A stretch of DNA of 34,946 bases from Chloroflexota bacterium. GTDB taxonomy: Bacteria > Chloroflexota > Anaerolineae > Promineifilales > Promineifilaceae. Positions 28,801 through 34,946 of the stretch are shown piece by piece. Under the pieces are notes generated by a model. The model searched no databases, was not told the DNA's origin, and saw only the letters and a list, made by a program, of their open reading frames with translations. Both the position numbers and the translations under genes were made by a program. The DNA lies in NCBI GenBank assembly GCA_013112725.1, contig JABFFZ010000061.1, positions 1 through 34,946 on the forward strand, written 5' to 3'. Position 1 is the first letter of the stretch; each line of letters opens with the position of its first letter.

Positions 28801-30453
28801 TCACGGGCAGATGAGGACGGGCACGGTTAACAGGGGCAGCAGTTGGGTGGTAAAACGGCCGTGCCGCCCCAGCACTACCAGATCACAACCGGACAACACG
28901 GCCGTGTCTACATTTCCTAACACCGACACAAATTCGGCGTTCACTTCGTGCATTTCCAGGTAGGCGCGGGCCAGCGAGAGGCTGTCTGGCGAGCCACCGA
29001 CTACCAGTTGGCTGCCCCACTGTTCAGCCAGATAAGCAGCGGCAAACAGCGCCGTTTCTTTGTGTATGGTTGCCTCCCGGTTTTGGGAGCAGACCAGTAG
29101 CACCCGGTTCATGGCGCTGGGCCGGTGGCCTGGCAGCAGCACGGGCCGCGTACAGTTTTGCCATATGGTCGTCACGGCCGTGTCTGCTGCCGTTTTATCC
29201 ATAATCACCAGGTCAGCCAGCGCCGCCCGGCGCGCTATCACCTCCGGCAGGCTGCCCTGTTCACTCCCCCACACGGCCGTCACGTCCGCGGCGGCACACG
29301 CCCGTTCAAACCAGGCGCGGGTCAGGCTTTTGTTTTCGTCGCCCAGAAAGAGGCCAATGAGACGGCCGTGTTCCCGTTGGGCAATGGCGATGGCCTGCGC
29401 CAGCGCCGCCTCCTGGCGCGCCGCCTCCTGGCGGCCAGTCAGCGGTAGTAAAATTTCGGCAAAGAGGGCGCTGCTGTACCGGTCTAACAGCCGTTCCTGT
29501 GCCCAATCACTGGCTGCCGGTTTCCCTTTCCAGTTGGCCGGGACCATCACATCCAGCACTCTTTGCCAGGTGCGGCGGGGTTTCAGGTGCGCGGCAAATT
29601 GGGTCACAGCCGTGTTCGGCCGTACCTGCCAGCCCAACTCATTGCGCAGCTCCGCCTGATGCGTCGCCAACCATAAGTAGAGGTCTGTTTCCGTGCGCCG
29701 CGGGAAATCGCGCAAAATGCCCTGTTCTCGAATGGCCTGCACCAGCGGCAGGTACGCTTCGTCATACCAGCGGCCAAAAGCTTCCGCATCTGGCAAGTCG
29801 CGCTCTTCGGCCATCTCCACAAAAAAGCGATGTACCTCCATGTGGTTTTCCAGCCGGTTATACTGGCCTGGCGCCGTCACCTGTAGATCACAACCAGGGC
29901 GCAGATCATCCAGCCGGGTATAGTCCAGGAAGGCGGCGTATTCGGCGCGAATGATCAATTCATCCGGCTGTATATCAGGGGGGAGTGGCACACGGGTATG
30001 CACTTCAATGACGTTGGCATGGATGTAGTCCAACCCCACTTGGCGGGCAATGGAGACACGGTGGTTGCCGTCTAGCACAAAATAGGCGTCGCCAATCTGG
30101 TACACGTCAATGGGTGGCAGATCGGCCACGTGCCCGGCGGCGCGTACCCCGGCCCAGCGTTGAGCGTCGGCATCGTGGCGCGGCAGGAAGGAGCGGGAAA
30201 AATCATGGTAGCGGCCCACGCTGCCCACAATGGCGGTTACCGGAATCTCCTTGATACCCCGCTCAGAACGGCCGCGCACTTTGAGCATCTCGGCCACTTC
30301 GTTATAGGATAGCAATTCCAGGGAGCGGCCGCGCAGCCGCCCCATCAGGGCCTCCATCGTTGCTTTCTGCCGCGCCTTGTGAAAATCTTGCAGCGCGCCG
30401 GCCAACGGCCGTATGCCTGCCACATTTTGCCCATAGATTTGACCGGGATGCAT
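28801..30453 (-). CDS. ParB-like N-terminal domain fused to tandem universal stress protein domains
   Basis: The 550-residue protein has a ParB/sulfiredoxin-like core at about residues 66-155 (IKEIPVTAIVGSVGRYHDF, then VYQIGDAYFVLDGNHRVSIARQVG with DGNHR at 128-132). A mostly helical middle follows at about 165-320. Two USP-like domains come last, from about 335 (EILLPLTGRQEAARQEAALAQAIAIA) and about 445 (RVLLVCSQNREATIHKETAL to SGCDLVVLGRHGRF). ParB-like domains bind nucleotides or DNA, and USP domains bind ATP or AMP. No signal peptide is seen. The ATG follows AAAGGA and lies 5 bp after the oxidoreductase stop, so the two are cotranscribed. The role is unknown. Confidence 0.75.
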   Translation of the reverse strand: MHPGQIYGQNVAGIRPLAGALQDFHKARQKATMEALMGRLRGRSLELLSYNEVAEMLKVRGRSERGIKEIPVTAIVGSVGRYHDFSRSFLPRHDADAQRWAGVRAAGHVADLPPIDVYQIGDAYFVLDGNHRVSIARQVGLDYIHANVIEVHTRVPLPPDIQPDELIIRAEYAAFLDYTRLDDLRPGCDLQVTAPGQYNRLENHMEVHRFFVEMAEERDLPDAEAFGRWYDEAYLPLVQAIREQGILRDFPRRTETDLYLWLATHQAELRNELGWQVRPNTAVTQFAAHLKPRRTWQRVLDVMVPANWKGKPAASDWAQERLLDRYSSALFAEILLPLTGRQEAARQEAALAQAIAIAQREHGRLIGLFLGDENKSLTRAWFERACAAADVTAVWGSEQGSLPEVIARRAALADLVIMDKTAADTAVTTIWQNCTRPVLLPGHRPSAMNRVLLVCSQNREATIHKETALFAAAYLAEQWGSQLVVGGSPDSLSLARAYLEMHEVNAEFVSVLGNVDTAVLSGCDLVVLGRHGRFTTQLLPLLTVPVLICP

Positions 30454-30458
30454 GATCG

Positions 30459-31598
30459 TTATCCTTTACCGGCAATGTGGGCGCTGATCTGTCTGGCCTC
30501 GATGCCAATTTCGCGCAACATGCCGGTGGGGGAGATATAAAAGCCACAAAAGTATAAACCCGGCGCGGTTTCCTGCCCACTCGATTGGGGCGTGCCATCT
30601 TCGTTCAAAACGCCCGCTGCGTCTTGCAGAAATTCATTCACCTGTGGCCGGTAGCCGGTGCCCAAAATGATGGCGTCAAATGGTTTGATGGCGCCGTTCG
30701 TGAAGACGACCCCGTTTTCGTTGAATTGGGCAAGGCCGGGGTGGATGTGGATACGGCCGTCTTTGATCAACTTCACCGTGCCAATGTCTAAAATGGGAAT
30801 TTGCCGGTCTTGCCGGATTTGCACATTGGGGCCGTAGGGCAGCTTGGGCAGGCCATACTTCGTCAGGTCGCCAATGGAAGTTTTGAGCATGGGGATAGCC
30901 AGTAGATCGGCCACTTGGGGCGGGATTTTGTCCATGACAATGCCGATGGTCAGAATGGGAATGCCCAGATAATCACGCGGGATGACGTTCACCGGATGGC
31001 GGACGGCCATGCCCACTTCGGCTGCGCCGTTTTCCACCAGGTCAATGGCAATTTCTCCGGCCGAATTGCCAAAACCGACCACCAGTACCCGCTGTCCGGC
31101 ATACGGTTTGCCATTTTTATAAGCCGAACTGTGGCTGATGCTGCCGGTGAATAATTCTTGCCCCGGCCAGGAGGGCAGATGCGGCACGCGCGTATAACCG
31201 GTGGCAATGACCACGTTTTGTGCCTGGTAGCAGGTGTCCTGAGTTTCCACCTGCCACAGGCCATCGCACGGCCGTACCTGCTGCACGCCCTGTCCAAAGC
31301 GCGGTTCCAGCCCAAAGTGGCGGGCATACGCTTCCAGGTAAGCGACCACATCCGCCCGCGCCGGATATTTGGCGAATGATTTGGGCATGGGCAAATGGGG
31401 CAGTTGGGAATGTGCCCGGTCAGTGTGCAGGTGCAGCCGGTCGTAATGATTGCGCCAGGCTGCGCCCACCTGGCTGCTCTTTTCCAGCAGGATGAAGGGG
31501 ACGCGCTGCTCTTGCAGGCAGGCGGCCACGGCCAGCCCGGCGGCGCTGGCGCCAATGATCAGGGTGTTGGTTTGTTTGTCTACTTCTGTGGTCATCAT
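30459..31598 (-). CDS. FAD/NAD(P)-dependent oxidoreductase, flavin monooxygenase-like
   Basis: The 379-residue protein has an N-terminal FAD Rossmann motif (LIIGASAAGLAVAACL, residues 14-29), the FxxxKSSQVGAAWRNHYDRLHLHT segment, ATGYTRVPHLP, and a second dinucleotide motif VLVVGFGNSAGEIA for NADPH. These are the features of class B flavoprotein monooxygenases and related indole-pyruvate monooxygenase-like enzymes. The substrate is unknown. Of several starts, the ATG pair at 31598/31595 fits the domain best. A TTG at 31634 would add 12 unsupported residues. Confidence 0.8.
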   Translation of the reverse strand: MMTTEVDKQTNTLIIGASAAGLAVAACLQEQRVPFILLEKSSQVGAAWRNHYDRLHLHTDRAHSQLPHLPMPKSFAKYPARADVVAYLEAYARHFGLEPRFGQGVQQVRPCDGLWQVETQDTCYQAQNVVIATGYTRVPHLPSWPGQELFTGSISHSSAYKNGKPYAGQRVLVVGFGNSAGEIAIDLVENGAAEVGMAVRHPVNVIPRDYLGIPILTIGIVMDKIPPQVADLLAIPMLKTSIGDLTKYGLPKLPYGPNVQIRQDRQIPILDIGTVKLIKDGRIHIHPGLAQFNENGVVFTNGAIKPFDAIILGTGYRPQVNEFLQDAAGVLNEDGTPQSSGQETAPGLYFCGFYISPTGMLREIGIEARQISAHIAGKG

Positions 31599-31639
31599 AC
31601 AGCCGGAGTATATCGTTAGCGGTGGCGGCTTCAAACATT

Positions 31640-31667
31640 TTGGCCTGGCCTGACTCTGCCATACAAT
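31640..31667 (+). promoter_or_regulatory. Promoter candidate for the cyclase-quinone reductase pair
   Basis: TTGGCC and TACAAT are separated by 16 bases in the 100-bp gap between divergent genes. The ATG follows 31 bp later. The -10 matches 5/6 and the -35 matches 4/6. Confidence 0.4.
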
Positions 31668-31698
31668 TGCGCTCTATCAAAGCGTGAGGTGAAAGAAA

Positions 31699-32346
31699 AT
31701 GTTACTTGACGTGAGCCATACAATTGAAGACGGTCTGATGACGTATAAAGGGCTGCCGGCGCCAGTGGTATGTGATTTTCTTAGCCGGGAAGCGTCGCGG
31801 GCACTGTATGCGCCGGGCACGGAGTTTCACATTGGCAAGATTGAGATGGTGGCCAATACGGGCACGTATCTGGATTCGCCGTTCCACCGTTTTGCCGATG
31901 GGCTGGATGTTTCTGAGTTGCCGCTGGCGGGGCTGGTGAATCTGGCAGGGGTGGTGATTCGGGCGGTGGGTCACGACCGTACACTTACCCCCGCGCTTTT
32001 CCAAAACTACGACCTGGCAGGTAAAGCCGTCCTGGTGCATACCGGGTGGGACCGGCACTGGCGCACCGACCAATACTTTGAAGGGCATCCGTTTTTAACC
32101 GAGGCGACGGCCGTGTACCTGAAAGAGGCGGGCGCGGCGCTGGTGGGCATTGATTCGCTGAACATTGACGATACGGCCGACGGCCGTCGGCCCGTTCACA
32201 CCACCTTGCTCGGCAGCCAGATTCCCATTGTGGAACATCTCTGCCATCTGGAACAACTGCCGGAAACCGGCTTCCGCTTCTTTGCTGCCCCCGTCAAGGT
32301 GCGCGGCATGGGTACATTCCCCGTGCGAGCTTATGCCATCTGGTAA
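31699..32346 (+). CDS. Cyclase-family (KynB-like fold) hydrolase with altered metal motif
   Basis: The 215-residue protein matches the cyclase/arylformamidase superfamily: LLDVSHTIEDG start, GTYLDSPFHRFADG, VLVHTGWDRHW, FLTEATAVYLKEAGAALVGIDSLNID. The usual metal signature is HxGTHxDxPxH. Here residues 53-63 read NTGTYLDSPFH, so the first two His are Asn and Tyr, while Asp59 and His63 are kept. It may bind metal differently or act on another substrate. GAGGTG lies eight bases ahead of the ATG. Confidence 0.8.
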   Translation: MLLDVSHTIEDGLMTYKGLPAPVVCDFLSREASRALYAPGTEFHIGKIEMVANTGTYLDSPFHRFADGLDVSELPLAGLVNLAGVVIRAVGHDRTLTPALFQNYDLAGKAVLVHTGWDRHWRTDQYFEGHPFLTEATAVYLKEAGAALVGIDSLNIDDTADGRRPVHTTLLGSQIPIVEHLCHLEQLPETGFRFFAAPVKVRGMGTFPVRAYAIW

Positions 32347-32367
32347 GCTATATGAAGGAGAAAACAA

Positions 32368-33345
32368 TTGAAAGCCATTATCTGCCGTGAATGGGGAAAA
32401 CCAGAATCGTTGGTGGTGGGGGAACGGCCGTCGTCGCCGCCGGGTCAGGGGCAGGTGCGCATAGGCATTCACGCCTGTGGCGTCAACTTTGCCGATACGT
32501 TGATCATTCAGGGGTTGTACCAGGAAAGGCCAGCCTTCCCGTTTAGTCCGGGCATGGAAGTGGCCGGGGAGATTCTGGAGGTGGGGGAGGGTGTGACCCA
32601 TCTGCGTGTGGGCGACAGGGTGGCGGCTGTTACCGGGCATGGCGGCTATGCTGAAGAGGTGGTGACCGACGCCCGCACCGTCTTTCCCATTCCGCCCATG
32701 ATGGATTTTGTGACGGCGGCTGGGTTTGCCATCACCTATGGCACGTCGCACATTGCCCTGGCGCACCGCGCCCGGTTGCAGCCGGGGGAGGTTTTGCTGG
32801 TGCACGGGGCGGCAGGAGGGGTGGGGTTGACGGCCGTAGAAATTGGCAAACTGCTGGGCGCTACCGTCATCGCCACCGCCAGTACGCCGGAAAAACTGGC
32901 GCTGGCGCAGCGGTATGGCGCCGACCATCTCATCAACTACCGCCAGGATAAGTTCCGCGACCGGGTGAAGGAGATCACCAATGGCAAAGGAGCGGATGTC
33001 ATCTACGACCCGGTGGGTGGCGATGTGTTCGACGAATCGGTGCGCTGCATTGCCTGGGAGGGGCGGTTGTTGGTGATTGGGTTTGCCGACGGCCGTATTC
33101 CCCAACTGCCGGTCAATCTGGCGCTGGTTAAAAACATGAGCGTCGTGGGCGTCTACTGGGGCGGCTACTCCACCCGCCAGCCGCGTGTCATCACCGATTC
33201 CCTGCGCACGCTGCTGGCCTGGTACGTCGAAGGCAAAATTCGGCCTCACATCTCCCAGACCTATCCATTGGGACAGGCCGCCGATGCCCTGAACAGCCTC
33301 ATCAATCGCCAATCCACCGGCAAAGTTGTGTTGACTATCCGTTGA
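32368..33345 (+). CDS. Zinc-independent NADPH:quinone oxidoreductase (MDR family)
   Basis: The 325-residue protein has the GroES-like N-terminal half (GVNFADTLIIQGLYQ, FPFSPGMEVAGEI) and the NADPH-binding motif HGAAGGVGLTAVEIGK at 147-162, followed by GADHLINY. The Cys ligands of zinc-containing alcohol dehydrogenases are absent. Such enzymes reduce quinones or enones with NADPH. The TTG start at 32368 follows GAAGGAG. It lies 21 bp after the cyclase gene, so the two are likely cotranscribed. Confidence 0.88.
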   Translation: MKAIICREWGKPESLVVGERPSSPPGQGQVRIGIHACGVNFADTLIIQGLYQERPAFPFSPGMEVAGEILEVGEGVTHLRVGDRVAAVTGHGGYAEEVVTDARTVFPIPPMMDFVTAAGFAITYGTSHIALAHRARLQPGEVLLVHGAAGGVGLTAVEIGKLLGATVIATASTPEKLALAQRYGADHLINYRQDKFRDRVKEITNGKGADVIYDPVGGDVFDESVRCIAWEGRLLVIGFADGRIPQLPVNLALVKNMSVVGVYWGGYSTRQPRVITDSLRTLLAWYVEGKIRPHISQTYPLGQAADALNSLINRQSTGKVVLTIR

Positions 33346-33347
33346 GG

Positions 33348-33372
33348 GTATGATACTTCATCATACTTTTTT
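33348..33372 (+). terminator. Hairpin with T-tract, terminator and possible operator
   Basis: GTATGAT pairs with ATCATAC around ACTTC and is followed by TTTTTT, two bases after the quinone reductase stop. It also lies 11 bp before the antitoxin ATG. Ribbon-helix-helix antitoxins bind palindromes at that place, so it could double as the autoregulatory operator. Confidence 0.7.
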
Positions 33373-33383
33373 GGAGATACCTA

Positions 33384-33626
33384 ATGGCAACCACAAAGGT
33401 AGCAGTTACTATTGAAAGTGAGCTTCTGGCCGAAATTGACCAACTGGTAGCGCAACGCCTGTTCCCCAATCGTAGCAAGGCTATTCAAGAAGCCCTACGC
33501 GACTCCCTGGAAAAAATCAAACGAAACCGATTAGCGCGTGAATGTGCCAACCTCGATCCGGATATTGAAGAAGCAATGGCTGAAGAAGGGATGGAATGGG
33601 AGTTGGCAGAATGGCCCGAATATTGA
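33384..33626 (+). CDS. Ribbon-helix-helix antitoxin of a MazEF/PemIK-type module
   Basis: The 80-residue protein begins TTKVAVTIESELLAEIDQLV, the beta strand and first helix of a ribbon-helix-helix fold, continues NRSKAIQEALRDSLEK, and ends with an acidic region (DPDIEEAMAEEGMEWELAEW) suited to binding the toxin. It would neutralise the toxin and repress the pair. TTGGAG precedes the ATG. Its end overlaps the toxin start by 16 bp, typical of coupled toxin-antitoxin genes. Confidence 0.88.
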   Translation: MATTKVAVTIESELLAEIDQLVAQRLFPNRSKAIQEALRDSLEKIKRNRLARECANLDPDIEEAMAEEGMEWELAEWPEY

Positions 33627-33946
33627 GAGGGGATATCTGGTGGGCAAATTTAGAACCGGTCATTGGAAACGAGCAGGCGGGAACACGTCCTGTTCTTGTC
33701 ATCAGCCATGATGTTTTCAATGACCGTTCGGCAACGGTAATCGCTCTGGCCATCACCAGCCAAAAACCCAAAGCCGGATTCCCGCTTACTCTGGTACTCT
33801 CATCTGTAGCTTTACCCAGGCAATCATGGGTCAAAATCAGCCAGATTCGGACATTATCGGTGAAGCGGTTAAGTCACAAGTTAGGGCGTGTCTCCCCTGA
33901 GGAACTTGAACAGGTTCTGGATGGCCTGAACGAACTCGTCAGGTAA
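33611..33946 (+). CDS. MazF/PemK-family endoribonuclease toxin
   Basis: The 111-residue protein starts RGDIWWANLEPVIGNEQAGTRPVLVIS-like (read as ILRGDIWWANLEP then GNEQAGTRPVLVIS), the MazF family signature. SWVKISQIRTLSVKRL and the C-terminal helix complete the fold. MazF toxins cut single-stranded RNA at short sequences and slow growth when free. An in-frame start further upstream (33596) exists but gives an atypical N-terminus. It is convergent with lysS. Confidence 0.88.
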   Translation: MARILRGDIWWANLEPVIGNEQAGTRPVLVISHDVFNDRSATVIALAITSQKPKAGFPLTLVLSSVALPRQSWVKISQIRTLSVKRLSHKLGRVSPEELEQVLDGLNELVR

Positions 33947-33976
33947 TTACCCAAATACCCAATTACTCCAGCTACT
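33942..33976. repeat. Degenerate array between convergent toxin and lysS genes
   Basis: TAATTACC, ATACCC, AATTACTCC and GCTACTCC-type units follow the toxin stop and include the lysS stop codon. The style matches the TAATTGAG array after rplE. No clear facing array is present. Confidence 0.45.
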
Positions 33977-34946
33977 CCCGTTCGCGGAGGTGGGGGAAGA
34001 GCAGCACCTCGCGGATGGTGGCGTTGTTGGTGAAGAGCATCACCATGCGGTCTATGCCCACGCCAAAACCACCGTTGGGCGGCATCCCATAGCGCATGGC
34101 GCGCAAGTAATCCTCATCAATGGGGTTGCGCTCGTCATCGTCTTTGGCATAGAGCGTTTGTAACATTTCAAAACGCGCCTGCTGATCCAGGGGATCGTTT
34201 AACTCTGTAAAGGCGTTGCCCATCTCCATGCCGGCGATGAAAAATTCAAACCGTTCCACGTGCAGCGGGTCGCCGGGAATGCCTTTGGCCAGCGGCGAGA
34301 TTTCGCGGGGGTAGGTGGTGATGATGGTAGGCTGGATCAAACGTGGCTCGACAAAATCGCCAAACACGCCATCAATCAATTTGCCCCACCCGGCGCTTTC
34401 CGGGGCGTGCCCGCCGATGTCGCGGATGGCCTGGCGCAGGCTGGCAGCGTCCAGATGTTCCATGTAATCAATTTCGGCGAACTGCTTGATGGCGTCGCGC
34501 ATGGTCAGGCGCGGCCATTGGCCGCCAACATGGATGGTTTGTCCCTGGTAGGTGATGGTGTCGCCGCCGGTAACGGCCTGGGCCACGTGCTGAATCATGC
34601 GCTCGGTGAAGGCCATCACGTCGTGGTAATCCCAGTAGGCGGCGTAAAATTCGAGCATGGTGAATTCGGGGTTGTGTTTGAAGCTGACGCCTTCGTTGCG
34701 GAAGTCACGGCCGATCTCGTAGACGCGCTCGATGCCGCCCACCAGCAGCCGTTTCAGGTACAGTTCAAAGGAGATGCGCAGGTAGAGTTCTTGTTTGAGC
34801 TGGTTGTGGTAGGTGGTAAACGGCCGTGCCGCCGCCCCTCCGTACAATGGCTGCAAAATCGGCGTTTCTACTTCCAGGAAGTCGTTGTCATCCATGAACC
34901 GGCGCAGGGCGGTAATGATTTTGGCGCGGGTGCGAAAGACGTGGCG
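33972..34946 (-). CDS. lysS: Lysyl-tRNA synthetase, class II (5' end outside the window)
   Basis: The 324 visible residues are the catalytic domain. Seen in order are RRFMDDNDFLEVETPILQP (motif 1), RDFRNEGVSFKHNPEFTMLEFYAAY (motif 2) and GFGVGIDRMVMLFTNNATIREVLLFP (motif 3). The N-terminal OB-fold anticodon-binding domain lies beyond base 34946. It charges tRNA-Lys in the cytoplasm. The stop codon lies in a repeat-like spacer. Confidence 0.96.
   Translation of the reverse strand, partial: RHVFRTRAKIITALRRFMDDNDFLEVETPILQPLYGGAAARPFTTYHNQLKQELYLRISFELYLKRLLVGGIERVYEIGRDFRNEGVSFKHNPEFTMLEFYAAYWDYHDVMAFTERMIQHVAQAVTGGDTITYQGQTIHVGGQWPRLTMRDAIKQFAEIDYMEHLDAASLRQAIRDIGGHAPESAGWGKLIDGVFGDFVEPRLIQPTIITTYPREISPLAKGIPGDPLHVERFEFFIAGMEMGNAFTELNDPLDQQARFEMLQTLYAKDDDERNPIDEDYLRAMRYGMPPNGGFGVGIDRMVMLFTNNATIREVLLFPHLRERE

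Noticed and set aside
31420..31680. 86-residue minus-strand frame at the start of the oxidoreductase gene
   Set aside because: It overlaps the FAD-binding motif region in another frame and has no supported homology.
32095..33312. 405-residue minus-strand open frame opposite the cyclase and quinone reductase genes
   Set aside because: The plus-strand genes have clear family motifs; the antisense frame has a composition expected of a codon shadow.

Overview
The window looks like a chromosomal segment of a Chloroflexota bacterium, probably class Anaerolineae. This is inferred from the ribosomal cluster architecture, Pro/Thr-rich surface-protein linkers, zinc-type S14, S4 and L36, short-type adenylate kinase, frequent TTG starts and abundant short hairpin repeats. 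No 16S rRNA or tRNA gene is present to confirm the lineage.

Bases 1-17183 are one long plus-strand ribosomal and transcription supercluster: the tail of tuf, the S10/spc genes (rpsJ to rplO), secY, adk, the alpha genes (rpmJ, rpsM, rpsK, rpsD, rpoA, rplQ), then truA, rplM and rpsI. It ends at a clear Rho-independent terminator (17151-17183). Oddities are an acidic tail on L4, an L29 of twice the usual length, no map or infA between adk and rpmJ, and hairpins in several spacers.

Bases 17221-20985 hold three plus-strand genes: a two-domain MazG protein, a membrane-anchored SH3 protein and a family 1 beta-glucosidase. Bases 20986-21392 are noncoding and contain a good sigma-70-type promoter, a structured transcript candidate and a U-tract.

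Bases 21393-27168 are the most interesting part. Three paralogous exported SGNH-type proteins (one with LysM, two lipoproteins), a small lipoprotein, a 38-residue membrane microprotein ending in WIYQGF and an MBOAT acyltransferase lie together. MBOAT, a C-terminal Tyr-containing hexapeptide and an extracytoplasmic serine transferase are the three parts of the acyl-shuttle route known from DltB/DltX/DltD. I infer a cell-surface glycan O-acylation system with three alternative final transferases.

Bases 27268-31598 (minus strand) encode a PPi-type phosphofructokinase, a ParB-like/tandem-USP fusion and an FAD oxidoreductase. Bases 31699-33946 (plus strand) encode a cyclase-family hydrolase, a zinc-free quinone reductase and a ribbon-helix-helix/MazF toxin-antitoxin pair. 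The 3' part of lysS (minus strand) runs off the end.

Three genome-scale sequence habits are visible. The palindrome ACGGCCGT occurs about 54 times. Heptamer or octamer tandem arrays, often with a facing inverted array, sit at gene ends and frequently contain the stop codon. Two families of nonautonomous dispersed elements are each present in two copies.
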